This document shows positions 10,331 to 21,800 of a DNA stretch of 64,000 bases, one piece after another. Within the stretch, counting starts at the first letter, position 1, and each line of letters opens with the position of its first letter. The position numbers and the translations under genes were made by a program. The DNA is from Charina bottae (taxonomy: Eukaryota > Chordata > Lepidosauria > Squamata > Charinaidae). The stretch lies in NCBI GenBank assembly GCA_023362775.1, contig JALMGJ010000006.1, positions 59,301,501-59,365,500 of the forward strand, written 5' to 3'. The notes beneath the pieces are model-generated. The model searched no databases, was not told the origin of the DNA, and saw only the letters and a program-made list of their open reading frames with translations.

Positions 10331-10514
10331 TCTCCGGAGATGGCGCTGCCTCCCTGCTGCGCCGGGCCTCGCTCAGTGCGAGAGCCAGGGGGCGGGGTTT
10401 GCGGGCGGGGGCCTATCACGTGGAAGGGGCGGGGGTGAGTTCAGCTGCGGAAGAGCCACACTCAAGGGGCCAAAGAGCCGCATCTGGCTCGCGAGCCGCC
10501 ATTTCCGACCCTTG

Positions 10515-10522
10515 GCCTAGCC
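10515..10522. repeat. hAT target-site duplication, right
   Basis: This is an exact copy of gcctagcc at 7842-7849. Confidence 0.9.
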
Positions 10523-11422
10523 TATACTTTTGAAGAACAGTGACACCTATATTTTTTTAATGTGTTAGCAATATATGAATCAACAGCTAAGCGATAGCCT
10601 TAAGGTACGGTAAAACAGCATCCACTACAAGAAACTTTTCGCATTAAAAAGAAGGTAGGTAGAGGGAAATGGGATTGGATGATTAAAATAATAATGATCG
10701 AGAGACTGCCATTAGACAACCAATCTATTAGTCCATGAAGGGCTCTGTTGTACAATGGAACTACTAGTTCTAGAGTATACCATGGTCTTGCACCTTCAAG
10801 TCAGCAGTAGTGCCCTCCACTGTATGCTACATGCAGGGAATATTTGAGGGAAGCATTGCAGGAAACCCACATTTCAATTCTGATATTTAATGTGGAAGAA
10901 CCAGTACTTTTTCATCCCAGGGAACTGGGCGATGTGGCTTGCAGAACAAATCAAGTTCACCATGGTTTCATGGGAAGCAACAATTACAGAAAGATACTCA
11001 AGGTGGTGAATGATGGCCAGTTCATAGCATCCAATGCATTGTTCTACCTCTCATCTCAGATGCTTTATGTGGAAAAAAGTTATCAGTGAATGAGCCAGTG
11101 CCAGCAGGCTACTTTCATCATTGCATGAAAGGCAGAAAGCTGGGTAAAAGAAGCAAGTGATGGTGGGCCTTCTACAACTGATTATTTGTTTGCTTCTATT
11201 GGACTGATTATTTGCTTGTTTCTATTGGACTCTGTAATTTATCTGTTCAGCACAGCTCTTAAAACTCTTGACAAATGGAGGCTGCACATTGATTTGGATT
11301 CAGCTTTAAACATTCTATCAGTTCTTAATTGTTTAATTGGGCCAGAAGGCTGAACATAGGCTTTAAACCTTTCCCAAACTGCAAGGATTTCACTTTGCAA
11401 TCTTATGCCAGTGGTAAATTTT

Positions 11423-11456
<34 letters not shown>

Positions 11457-11675
11457 ACCACAAATACCACAGTCAGTTCCATTCACATATGGACTCAGGG
11501 TTCAGCAGTGTAACTCTTGGATCAAAGTTTGTTTTAATTCTATTTAACTGAGACAGTTTTCAATCTGTAATCACTGAATGAATAGGCACAAGGCTAACTG
11601 GCCTTGGCTCAAATGTTTACTGCTTTTATGAATGGGGGAACAAATATACTTTTGGGTCCCAATAATTGAGACTGG
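10523..11675. other. No recognised element apart from a CTG repeat
   Basis: This is AT-rich unique-looking DNA. Short ORFs at 10844-11089 and 11329-11547 lack domains. Confidence 0.55.
11428..11454. repeat. (CTG)9 trinucleotide repeat
   Basis: This is a perfect nine-unit CTG tract. It sits in a short open frame that I consider chance. Confidence 0.95.
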
Positions 11676-12190
11676 GAGAGCCAGTTTCATGTAGTGGTTA
11701 AGGCATCAGGCTAGAAACTGGGAGACCATGAGTTCTAGTCCCACCTTAGGCACAAAGCCAGCTGGGTGTGATGGAATGTGTCTCTGAGGGGGAAGGTGAT
11801 GTTATGGAGATATGAGGAAGGAGGGGGTGCTTTCCAGGGAGAGAAGCATGTTCACAGTGTCAAGGACCTTGGGCGCCCCGCCAAGAAAGTCAGGCCGGAT
11901 CTGCCTTAGGGCACCTGGGGTTTTTCCCCAGAGAACTGGTTAGCGTAGCTTAGTTTGGCAAGATTCTGTGTAAGGTAGAACAATAAAGATCTAGAGCTTC
12001 ATTTCCTGGCTCAGCGTTGTTTCTTCGCCTATCCCACGACACTGGGTGACCTTGGGCCAGTCAATTTCTCTCAGTCCTAGGAAGGGGCAATGGCAAACCA
12101 CTTCTGAAATCTTGCCAAGAAAACTGCAGGGACTTGTCCAGGCAGTTGCCAGGAGTCAAGACTGACTCAGAGGCACCAAAAAGCAAACAA
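11676..12190 (+). mobile_element. tRNA-derived SINE (BovB-type tail), split by solo LTR
   Basis: The tRNA-like head has an A-box region (agtggttaaggcatcag) and a B-box (gttctagtccc). The body is ccttgggccagtca...cctaggaag. The tail (ggcaaaccacttctgaaa...actgcagggacttgtcc...gagtcaagactgactcag) resembles BovB-dependent SINE tails. The same family occurs at 16624, 49724 and 57985. The SINE is interrupted after agctggg by a 275-bp solo LTR (11767-12041). It resumes as ctgggtgaccttggg, restoring the family sequence exactly. Confidence 0.85.
11767..12041 (+). mobile_element. Solo LTR (275 bp)
   Basis: It starts TGTGATGG and ends CCCACGACA, so the termini are TGT...ACA. It is flanked by a 5-bp duplication, ctggg (11762-11766 and 12042-12046), within a SINE of known sequence, which fixes the insertion edges. 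AATAAA lies at 11982-11987, as expected for the end of an LTR R region; the plus orientation follows from it. No internal retroviral or gypsy coding sequence is present, so recombination between two LTRs is inferred. I cannot tell ERV from gypsy type. Confidence 0.85.
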
Positions 12191-13504
12191 AAAAACCACT
12201 GAAACTATGGGTGGGAATGACTATTTATTCAAACAAATATCCTATAACTTCAGCAATTCTTGTAAAACAAAATTATTGCCAAACCAAGGACTTCTACATA
12301 TTTGTAGTCTACCTCTCCCTAATTCATTATGTTTTCTAGTATCACAATTTTCTTAAAGACATAGCACTTCCTGTATGCCAGTTTCTTTCTCTATGGCCTT
12401 CTGCCTGCCAACTTTAACTGTCACTGCCAAAGTTTGCCACTTTCTTTGCCTGTACTTGTGGCTACCTGAGTTGTACTTCCTCTTGCTGTGCCAGCTTCTT
12501 TTTCTCTGCTCACCTGGGACATGCAGGGGTGTTATCTAAATTAGACAACAACCAGTTCCAACAATAATTCATCATGTTAGCCCTTCAAAATGAGAAATGT
12601 TAAATTGGGTAATAATCAGGATACCGCAGCACACCTCTTAAGAAGCTGTATTATTACCACAAAGACAAAAGACCGTGCAAATCACAATAATGCCAACAAG
12701 ACAGGGATTCTAAACTTTGTGGCACTATGAACTGCTAACATTTCTCAACACCTTGATATTCAGGAACCTGCTCTAAATAATACAGTTAAACTAAAGTTTA
12801 ATTGAGCCCCTTGAAAAATTCAGTGGGTTTGGAATGTAAGAGTGACAGGGGAAAAAAAAATCTATATTAAAAATCCTTTTGAGCTGGATAGCATTTCTTG
12901 GTAATAAAAGGTTAGAACATTTGGCCTCAGTTGCTTTATTCAGAAAACTGAAACATTCAGAGCAATAGTTTTATATCACTTTTGAATATGGATATGGGGA
13001 CATTATGAGTGTTTAAAGAGAATGTTGCTCTTAATTTAGCTCCCTCCTTTTTTTAATATTGTGACATAGTACACATTTACTATTTACCATATTTCAAAGG
13101 CTTTACTAGTGAAGAAGCATCAGCTGCAGTACTAAATGCACTGCCAACACTTCTGTTTAGAAATGGGTTGATGAAGTACAGTTTTGGCCCAGAGTCCTAT
13201 TGAACTAAATCTGAAGAGGAATGTTCACCCATAGACTACATCTGTGCACATCAATTTCTATTTTAAAAAATCAATAGAAACTTTTTCATTGAGTGTTTAA
13301 GTCTCAGTATTTTCAACAGAGTTAGAGCTAAGATAGAAGCTCATTTTTCCTACTTTGCCTAGGCAGGCTGGCTGTTTAGAAATCCTGCAGCATGATTTTG
13401 TCAGACCTGTGGCTTTGCCTGTATGGAAATCCTTAAAAATAATAGATACGTTCTGGGCTTTCCTTCCTGCTCTGCCTGGCTAAGCCAGCTTGTTCAGGCA
13501 GAGC
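12191..13504. other. No recognised feature
   Basis: This is AT-rich DNA with no assignable repeat or ORF. Confidence 0.55.
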
Positions 13505-13548
13505 AAGAATTTTTTTTATTTTATTTTTATCCCGCCTTTAATTAATAA

Positions 13549-13599
<51 letters not shown>

Positions 13600-13798
13600 A
13601 TAACACAAGGCAGCGAACATACCTCATACTCCTTCCTCCTCCTCTTTTCCCCACAACAACCCTGTGAGGTGAGTTGGGCTGAGAGAGAGTGACTGGCCCA
13701 AGGTCACCCAGCCGGCTTTCATGCCTAAGGCGGGACTAGAACTCTCAGTCTCCTGGTTTCTAGCCCAGCACCTTAACCACTAGACCAAACTAGCTCTA
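13505..13798 (-). mobile_element. tRNA-derived SINE (ggcgggata tail type)
   Basis: On the minus strand it runs from a tRNA head (agctagtttggtctagtgg; B-box gttctagtcccgcc) through a body (ccttgggccagtcactctct). The tail reads gttatttataa...ggcgggataaaaat. The head and body are nearly the same as the SINE at 16624, but the tail differs. An expanded (AT)n lies within the tail (13553-13595). Sister copies are at 27345 and 50785. Confidence 0.88.
13553..13595. repeat. (AT)n microsatellite
   Basis: This is a run of about 21 AT units inside the tail of the SINE. Confidence 0.9.
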
Positions 13799-16017
13799 AA
13801 AATGCTTCTTGGCCTACTTGTAGTGTGTGCAAAAATTTAACAAGTTCTTATAAACCAGACCAAACTAATTACATAACACCCCATAATGGCCCAATGAAGG
13901 GTGCAAGCATGTTCTTGTTATTCATACACCTGCTGAAGTCCATCTACCTACTAGATCAGTCTTTTTTACTTTTAATGACACTTTCTACCCACCTCTGTCA
14001 GTTTCAGTACCTGCCTGCTTCTACTCATTTGCTCACATACCTGCTGTACTGCCTGTTTAACCTTGTTCAACACATGAATGACACTTTCACTTTGCCAGCC
14101 TGCCCAGCTCTGCCAACCTGTCACAATTACTCAGCTCTGAAAGATATTTTCAGTGTGCCAGGCCCTGCCAGCCTATCCACCTACCTGCCTAGTGTAATTG
14201 TTTAGTTTGCAAGGTGCTGGGCTGTGCTCTGCTTTCCTTCTTTTTAGTTTCTACCTTAAAAATGATGTAGGAAGAGTATTTCAAAAATACATTGTGATAA
14301 ATTCTGAAGGTAGCCTGCTAAAATTTGGCAGGTTAATGTCTGCTAAAGGGTCTATCATCCTATTGTAGATTTTTTTATTCTTTCCCATTATAGCCTGATG
14401 GTTCTTTTTCCCCCCCAAATTGATCTCCAGTCTCAAAGCAGGTCAAATCCAATTGTTTTGCCTCTGAATCTCAAAGTACAAAATCAAATCAAATCATGCC
14501 ATTTCTGAATCTCAAATTTCCAATTCAAATCAAATCAAGACTGATTCATACACTTCATCATCATGTATTATGTATATGGCTTGGGAGCAAGAATAGGGAG
14601 ATATAAAAAATCTGAACTACTTCTCTAATGGCTCTATGGAAGATGAAACTGTTCCAAGGGGTTTACCTTTGACCTCTGTCTTGTTTCAAAATGTGAAAAG
14701 TGAGTAGGATAGGCCTCTCATCATGCCTTACACTTCTGTCTACTTGTTATTCTAGTGGGCAACCGATAGAAGCAGGAAGAAGACTAGCTTAGAATCTCAA
14801 GGATGGCAGTGGCTTCAGTTTGAAAATCTAACGTAACATTTCCCATCCTTGGGTCCCTAGATTATGTTGGACTCACTGTCTATCACCTTAGCAAGCATAT
14901 CCATTTTCAGGTTGGTTAAGTGTTGAATTCCACTGATGTATAGAGAGCAAAGCACAAACAGCCTTCTGCAAAACAGCCTCCTTTGACAGATGTCAGTTTT
15001 ACTCCTGGGCTTCAGGAAGGCCTGGAAAACAGAATTGTTTATAACAGTATTGTAGCTTTACTATCTGTTTGTTGGGCTACTTAAATTAGGGTGTATTTAT
15101 TTTAGTTTTAATGTTATGGTTGATATAATTTATATGGTGGGCTTGTTTTGTTTTACTTACAATTTTGAATAATTGTGATGTGTTCCAATTTTAACTGTCT
15201 ACTACATGGGAAATATGGTGGCATAGAAATGTAGAAAAAAAAACCCAAAACCAACAATGTGTTAGACTAGGGTGGGACTGCTCCAGATTCAAGTTATAAA
15301 GGTGCAGGATTACATGAACAATCCTGGAAGCACCAGATCATTAATCTGTATTCATCAAAGGGTCTAATGCACTTTTAAACATCTAAACCCAGTTGGAAAT
15401 TTGTCAGATTGTTTTGCCCTAAAAAGGCAATAGATCTGCTTTGAATTCAAAGACAATAACCACGACAATAGGGGAAAAGTTGAGGGATTTTATTAAATGA
15501 AACAAAATAAGAGTCATATATACAGTAAATATCACCTTACATGCTCTCTGCCTGTCAGAAACGTTCAAGCATGATGGTGGACGGCTCCCTGAAGCCAGTG
15601 TGTGTGTGTAGCTGTGATGCTCCGATCCTTTGACTGGCAAACAAGGCTCAGACACACATTCCTTGGAATATGTAAAAGCTTTATTTACAGCGAGCAATCT
15701 GGGTTCACATCAATGAATCAAGTAAAACAGGTATACAATAGCTTACAGTTAAATAGGTTCCCGTTTCCTCCTTCCCACCCTCTCATCTGCGGTCAGAGCT
15801 GTCCAGATGAAGTGCTGATTTGTCTTCTCCAATCCACACTGTGTGCTGCTTGTCTGTCTGACAGGTTGCTGTTACATTCTTCCTATTGATTACTTTTGGC
15901 GCCCTAGATGGGGATGTGTTAAGTGGTTTCTGTTCATGTCAGGATGGTATAGATGGCATCATGACAGTAGCACTTTCCCAGGATCTAGACCTACAGTAAA
16001 ATTCATCCTTGGAAAGG
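13799..16017. other. Mostly unrecognised; possible antisense LTR-like stretch
   Basis: Most of this interval holds nothing I recognise. The frame at 13825-14205 has no domain. Between about 15540 and 15960 the minus strand carries AATAAAGC (complement of about 15671-15678) and a moderately GC-rich composition resembling an LTR. I could not find TG...CA ends with a matching 5-bp duplication, so no element is called. Confidence 0.4.
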
Positions 16018-16025
16018 TGCTAAGG

Positions 16026-16298
16026 CAGGGCTTTCCAAACTGTGTGTCGCAACACAGTACTGTGTCGCCTGGGGGTCCCAGGTGTGTTGTGCGACAACCC
16101 AGAAGTGCTGACGGGCCATCAGCGCTTCTGAGTTGTTGCACGACACACCAGGAATCTGCTACGCTGCCACCGCTGCCACAGCGCACAAAAACCTGAAAGC
16201 ACGGCAGCGGGGTTTTGTGCACCGCCACGGCGGCGCTTCCAGGGTTTTGCGCGCTGGCCGTTGGTGTGTCACCAACGGCAAAAGTTTGGAAAACCCTG
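16026..16298. mobile_element. hAT MITE (273 bp)
   Basis: It starts cagggctttccaaactgtg and ends ...aaaagtttggaaaaccctg, so the TIRs are about 16-18 bp and imperfect. It is flanked by the exact 8-bp duplication tgctaagg (16018-16025 and 16299-16306). The interior contains a cagaagtgctga...tcagcgcttctg hairpin and gttggtgtgtcaccaac. It has no coding capacity. The same TIR family occurs at 58209 and 62055. Confidence 0.92.
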
Positions 16299-16623
16299 TG
16301 CTAAGGACTTATATAGTAGAATGCTATCTACTTCAATAAGCTTACTAGCACCTACTATATTAGCATAACGTGAGGCAAATAACATTCCTACACCATGCCA
16401 TCCTATTCCCTTTTCTTTCAGGTGTCATTAATTATTATTACATGATGCCATGGACATTTCTGCATCCTATCATCCATCCTCCCTATTTGGTAATTTGCCT
16501 CGAGTGATTTTAATATTTTTCTCAGAAGTTCTATCGAATTGTGGGGAGATCACTCCATTCCAATCTCCCATCAAACATCAATCTTCATAATAGAAACCTA
16601 TTAGTCTCTCCATAAGCCCTTTA

Positions 16624-16854
16624 ACAGAGCCAGTTTGGTCTGTTGGTTAAGGCATCAGGCTAGAAACCAGGCGAGTGTGAGTTCGAATCCCGCCTTAGAC
16701 ACAAAGCCAACTGGGTGACCTTGGGCCAGTCACTCTTTCTCAGCCCTAGGAAGAAGGCAATGGCAAACCACTTCTGAAAAACCTGCCAAAAAAACTGCAG
16801 GGACTTGTCCAGGCAGTCTCTGAGAATCAGACGTGATTGAACGGCTTAAAAAAA
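16624..16854 (+). mobile_element. tRNA-derived SINE (BovB-type tail), full length
   Basis: The copy is complete. The tRNA head carries an A-box (tggtctgttggttaagg) and a B-box (gttcgaatccc). It is followed by the body and the tail ggcaaaccacttctgaaa...ggacttgtccaggcag...gaacggctt and an A run. It is flanked by the 10-bp duplication aagcccttta (16614-16623 and 16855-16864). Transcription from the internal pol III promoter is inferred from the boxes. Confidence 0.92.
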
Positions 16855-17014
16855 AAGCCCTTTATAAACAGTACTTTATCCTCATTTTGGGGCATAAATT
16901 CTCAGTATCAAAGTCTTAGTTCCATGCCAATTAACTTCCACCCCAACAAATCTACCATGCTCATCAGTCAATACAAGTTCTGGTTTTAGTTAGTAATTTA
17001 TATACAAAACAACT

Positions 17015-17098
17015 CCTTTTCTTTTCTTTTCTTTTCTTTTCTTTTCTTTTCTTTTCTTTTCTTTTCTTTTCTTTTCTTTTCTTTTCTTTTCTTTTCTT
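17015..17098. repeat. (TTTTC)n microsatellite
   Basis: About 16 units directly abut the inverted L1 piece. Read on the minus strand it is (GAAAA)n, continuing the AAG/AAA codons at the point where the endonuclease frame ends. The repeat therefore probably grew from L1 coding sequence. Confidence 0.9.
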
Positions 17099-17550
17099 CC
17101 TGCTGGAATAAATTCTTCACCCAATTTTTTATAGATCAAATATTTCATGTCCTTTTTTCTAGCATGTCTCTTGTAGGCAAATTATATCTTGTTTTGATGT
17201 TTTTTTCTCTTTTGAGGAGCATTTTTTCCATTTGTATTCCACATTAAGCATTTGTAATCCATAATCATACCAAAAATTTAGAAAATTGATACCTGTAGTG
17301 CGTAGTTCAGTATCATCCCTTTCACTGTCCTCTTGCACCTGTTGAAGTTTTTGTGTAGTCTCATCTGACACCTCCATTTGAATCTCTGGGGTCTACCCAT
17401 GAACAGCAGCTGTCCAGAGTGCAAGTGGGCAACCTCACAATCTCTCCTTTATCCAAAAAGACTGTGCCGGCCAGAATTCACTGTCTGGCCACTGATCTCT
17501 GCCACAATGCTGTCCCCACTCCTTCAGGGATGTTTAGTCTGCCATAAATC
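17099..17550 (-). mobile_element. L1 LINE, inverted 5' piece
   Basis: The minus strand carries the region upstream of ORF2 (17378-17550, homologous to 36480-36625) followed by the start of ORF2. The neighbouring piece at 17555-18836 is L1 on the plus strand and carries later parts of ORF2. A 5' piece inverted relative to the 3' piece is the classical product of twin priming during L1 insertion. The copy lacks the middle of the endonuclease. The junction position (about 17550) is approximate. Confidence 0.75.
17159..17377 (-). pseudogene. L1 ORF2 endonuclease N-terminus (broken)
   Basis: The translation ends QDIICLQETC, matching the conserved I/V-C-L-Q-E-T-H motif of the L1 APE-type endonuclease, which nicks the target DNA. 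The histidine is replaced by cysteine and a stop follows. After the stop the frame continues as KKDMKYLIYKKLGEEFIPAG, typical of L1. Upstream residues (LNVEYKWKKCSSKEKK) fit the ORF2 N-terminus. It cannot be functional. Confidence 0.75.
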
Positions 17551-17554
17551 CTCA

Positions 17555-18836
17555 CTGGAAGTTTTATTTGATTTTATGGACAGTTTAGGGCTGGTTGATA
17601 CAGTATATGGAAAAATGCCAGTTCAAGAGAGTACACCTATTTTTCTGAAAGACATAGATCCTTTTCAAGAACAGACATGATTTGAATTTCAAAGAATTTG
17701 GCTACTAAGGTTTCTAAAGTAGAGATACTACCAAAGACTTTTTCAGATCATAATCCTGTGAGTTTGGTTTATAAAAGGAGATTTAGTTCTTCAGATTCTT
17801 TTAGATGGAGACTAAATGAAATGTTGCTACAGAAAGAAGCAATAGTGGAGGATTGTTAAAAGAAATTAAAATAATTTTTTTTAAAATAATTTAGATAAAG
17901 GTACTAACTTAAGAATGGTTTGGGATGCAAGTAAAGCTTTTATTATAGGTTATTTTATACAATATAACAGTGAAATCAAAAAGAAGAGTCAAGAGAAAAC
18001 ACAAGCTATTTTGGATGAGATAAAGAGAAAAGAAGAAGAATTAAAGAAATTTTCAGAGAAGATAAGTATTTCTCAACAAATTAAGCTTTTATAATGACAG
18101 TTACCTATGTTAACAGTAAGAGAAATGGAAATAAAAATAAAATATGTAAAGCAAAAAAACATTGAGTTTTCAAACAAACCAGGGAAGTGGCTGGCATATA
18201 AATTACAAAAAGGAAAAGAAAAGAAAATGATATTGAAATTACAAGAGGGAGATATTTTATTAATGGATAGCATGGGTATACAAAACGCATTTCATCAATA
18301 TTATTCCAACTTGTATAAAGGAAGTTATATCTCTCTGGAGAAAATAGGTGAATATCCAAAGAAACAAAATTTACCGAGCATTACAGAGGAACCGAAACAG
18401 ATTAGGAATGGACCTATAACAATAAGAGAAGTTTCTGAAGCTATAAAAAAGATTAAACCAGGAAAGGTGCCTGGACCAGATGGATTATCATGTTCTTATT
18501 ATAAATGTTTTGAGAATGAACTTTTACAACCTTACAAAACACTATGAATTGTATCTTACAGGGAGGAAAGATGCCAAAGAGTTGGAAAGAGGCCAATATA
18601 GTACTAATTCCTAAAGAGGGACAAGATGTAACTTTAACTAGAAACTATAGGCCGATATCATTATTTAATAATGGCCACATGTTGTTTACAACGATTTTAG
18701 CTGATAGATTGAAAATAATTTTGCAATCATTTATTCATGAGGGTCAATGTGGGTTAAAGGATAATGTTAGAAATGTGTTGGACATTTTGGAATATTTGGA
18801 GAAACATAATAAAAACAATCTATCCTCCCTTTTCTA
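17555..18836 (+). mobile_element. L1 LINE ORF2 fragment (endonuclease end to RT)
   Basis: The plus strand holds consecutive ORF2 parts: LFDFMDSLGLVDT (endonuclease), SKNLATKVSKVEILP and SDHNPVSLVYK (endonuclease end), a lysine-rich linker, and the N-terminal half of the RT. The copy stops abruptly at about 18836 in the RT domain with no 3' UTR or poly-A. A deletion or rearrangement must therefore have removed its 3' end. Confidence 0.85.
18107..18836 (+). pseudogene. L1 reverse transcriptase, N-terminal half (broken)
   Basis: Two overlapping frames (18107-18547 and 18544-18837) together show L1 RT blocks in order: IKKIKPGKVPGPDGLSCSYY (RT0/1), MPKSWKEANIVLIPKEGQD, RNYRPISLFNN (RT2) and LADRLKIILQSFIHEGQCG (RT2a). 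They are separated by a frameshift at about 18545. The catalytic Y/F-ADD block is missing. The family role is target-primed reverse transcription of L1 RNA; this copy is dead. Confidence 0.85.
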
Positions 18837-21800
18837 AACAGCCATAGGTTTTTACCAAGGAATATTTACTATAAATAGCACATTTATCTTAAAGCTAATA
18901 TATATAATTAAATAACAAGAAGGCATAGTTACTCTAAATAATGCATCTTAAGACAAAGCACATATCATTAGAAAACATTAATTTACCTATTTAACTAATA
19001 TAATCTATAAATGCAATGGGAAAGGGATGGATTTAACTAATATGATCTATAAGCATGAGGAAAATGGATGCACACCACTAAACCTCCTTGCCTTCTTCTG
19101 CACTGTTGCTACAGTCCCTAAAAATGGAGTATATAGGTCCTGACCCAATAACCTTTAACCTACAACCTCTTTTGTCTCTAGCAGATTTTTATTAAGCAGA
19201 CAGTTAAGGTGTTCAGAGTTTATGTTTCACTAATCAGAGCACATCCTGGGCACTGTAAATATTTTTGCAGCCTTTGCTCTGAAATGATGCTGAAAATAAT
19301 AGGGTATTTTGGTCATAAAACATATTAATTTTATTTGTGCTCATAGCCTTCAGCACCTAAATATTTGCTTAGCTGATTCTGATTGAACAAAACAAAAGTC
19401 AGATAACCATTATTTAAGGGAATAAAAAATATCACTTTATCTTATTAAATATTCTTGGTATTTATTTTGCAACATGACACAATATTAGTCCACTCCAGAA
19501 GAACTGGGAAGTAGACCAGATAATAATGAATGCTCTTATGAGAGGGCTCACTGAAGTATAGTTAGAACATCGATCTGAGGGGATTTCAGTTATCACCTAG
19601 GAGATTGACTGAAACACTAATTGTAGAATCATTAAGTGAGCATTTTTTACTCCTAGATGTGCCAAAAGTCTGCTCCTTTTCTAGTTTATTGAGCAATCAA
19701 CCTTGACTCAGAGTCACGCTGGACATAGTAATTCAAACTTAAAAAAAAAAAAGCCTGTGATAGCAAGCAGCTTTTTCCACAAACCAAGAAGTATCATGGG
19801 TGCCCAGTTGCAAACTATGTTAGATCTAAAATGCAAACAAAAGATAAATATAAGTAGTACGCTTATTGGGAATCAAAGAAGACATTAAAAAAAAAATAGG
19901 TAAACCTATTGGCTCATTTTTTAAAAAGTCAACAGAATTAATGAAGATTCTGAAAGTGCTATGCAAATTTTGAATGTTCCAGAACATTATCAGGCAGGCT
20001 ATAAACAAAGCCAAAAAATGTGCTTCATCCCTTGCTTTAAAAACCAAGCTAAGGTAATTTGAAATAAATACTGAGCAATGCAACACAATCTAAGCACTTA
20101 AAGAGGGTTTTCTTATTTTAAAAATTACTGTCCTGCCTTGCAGTCTAATACATTCCTGACAACTTGTAGCCCATTAAAACTGCAGAAAAACAACCATCTG
20201 GCAGCCTTTGTCTTCTCTGGGACACTGCCCAGGGGCACTGCTCTGGTCAGTGCTACGGAGGTCTTTCTTGCATGGAGAGAGTTAGTTCACTGATACTGCT
20301 TATCCTTTAGGCAATAAGCTGGTTTCATCATTTCAGGAAAGGAGCAGACCTCACTTATTAGATCCCACTGAATTCAGTGTGAAAAATGTACAAGCTCTGA
20401 CATCGGTGGGATGTCAAAGTGCTGAACTGTGGCTAGGTTGTCTTCCCAATGTTTACAACACCTCTAGCTATGAAACTTGCTTTCCATTTAGGATTGTGGC
20501 AGGAAACACAGATAGCACCATGTTGCTCTGTTTAGAAGGTTCTTCCTTAGAGGTTTTATGCTTAAAGATAAATTGTGTGTTCTTGTGTCCTTGTAATATG
20601 TGTGCTATAAATGTGCTATATGAAGTCTGCTGCAATATCATTAGCCATGTGCCCATCTTTATTAGATTATCTTGTTCTCTCAATAGCTCTAATGTTTTAG
20701 AAGAATAGGCTTCTCTCTTTGAGCATAGAAACTGTTTTCTTTATATACAGGTGACCATTTCTAAGCAAAGTCCTTTAGCAATAGAATTTATTGCAGATGG
20801 GTATTTGAAAAATATGTTAATGGTATTAATATACTTCATGGTCTGTTATGAAGGAACTGTTCCAAAAATATTGCATGAATTACTTTATATAGAATTCATA
20901 GCTATCACATGACATGGGATTACTACTGGTGTGAAATACAGGCACTATCAGATATTAAACTTTAAAAGGTGCATTTTCAGAAATGATGTAATATGTTTCA
21001 GAAAGATGACTGCAGGCAGCTGATATGGAGGATGTGTGTAATGGGAGGAAAAAGAATTCAGGAATATCTGAGGTAGAGGCAGAAAATGTAATTGATATTA
21101 ATCCTCATAAAATGTAGATGACACTATCACTAATCAATAGGATTAATGAAAAGTAAAGATGCATCAAGCTTACTTTTAGATAGAATAAGATGGATGAGAA
21201 AATGTCAAGGTTGTAGGAAGAAGAAAGAGCCTGTGAAGAAAAAGATGCAAATTTACATTTTGTGATAGCGTTTGTAACATTAAATATAGAATATTCTTTT
21301 TAACAGTGAAATACACCAGAGACTATTTCAATATAACCAATATGTCATAAGCCTTCTGAAGCTTCACAGCTTCAGGCTAATTTCATTTCTGTAACTGTTC
21401 CAAACTGATTCTTCCCCATACCTCTCCAGCCAATTGTTAAAGTATTTGGTAAAGTTATTCTATGTGGAATCAAGCGAATGGCATTTTCTTCACTATGAAA
21501 TCTAGCCTGGAAAGTGGAAATTTCCAAGTCCCTCTGTTGCAAGCACTTTCCCATAACAAAAAGCTCATAAACAACAGGTGCTGTTCTCTAGCCAAAACAA
21601 TTGAAGATAACGAATCCTTTTCCCATGAGAATAGAGTCTCGAGGGAAAGCCAATATGCAACACCGCCATCCCATGGCGGTTTATAGTAAGTACAACTGTT
21701 GCTAAAACGTTAACCTGAAAAGTAACCTTAGCCCATACTAGCCAATCAGAATTGTGTACCATGGGTATAATTCAGCTATGAACCATGGGTACTCATCTCA

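Larger units (their letters stand above)
7850..10514. mobile_element. Non-autonomous hAT transposon with internal tandem array
   Basis: The element starts caagggtcggcaaact at 7850 and ends ...ccgacccttg at 10514. The terminal inverted repeat is 10 bp perfect, continuing as CAAA versus AAA. It is flanked by an exact 8-bp target duplication, gcctagcc (7842-7849 and 10515-10522). An 8-bp duplication with CA-starting TIRs is the hAT hallmark. Subterminal segments also match: ctcgagagccagggggcggggtttgcgggcgggggcc near the left end recurs at about 10378-10412. No transposase is encoded. Most of the 2.67 kb is a GC-rich CpG-dense tandem array plus a large hairpin. The perfect target duplication indicates that the unit moved as one piece or expanded after insertion. 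Confidence 0.9.

Noticed and set aside
7850..10514. CRISPR-like array reading of the regular 205-bp repeat
   Set aside because: Repeat units are contiguous, long and lack unique spacers; the genome is eukaryotic.
11428..11454. (CTG)9 as a pathogenic-type expansion
   Set aside because: Nine units is an ordinary length and no gene context is visible.
13825..14205. 126-codon frame with repeated LPA/YLP segments
   Set aside because: The low-complexity look comes from a C/T-rich strand; no domain is recognisable.
15540..15965. Possible antisense LTR with AATAAA complement
   Set aside because: Several TG...CA end combinations were tried and none had a matching 5-bp duplication.
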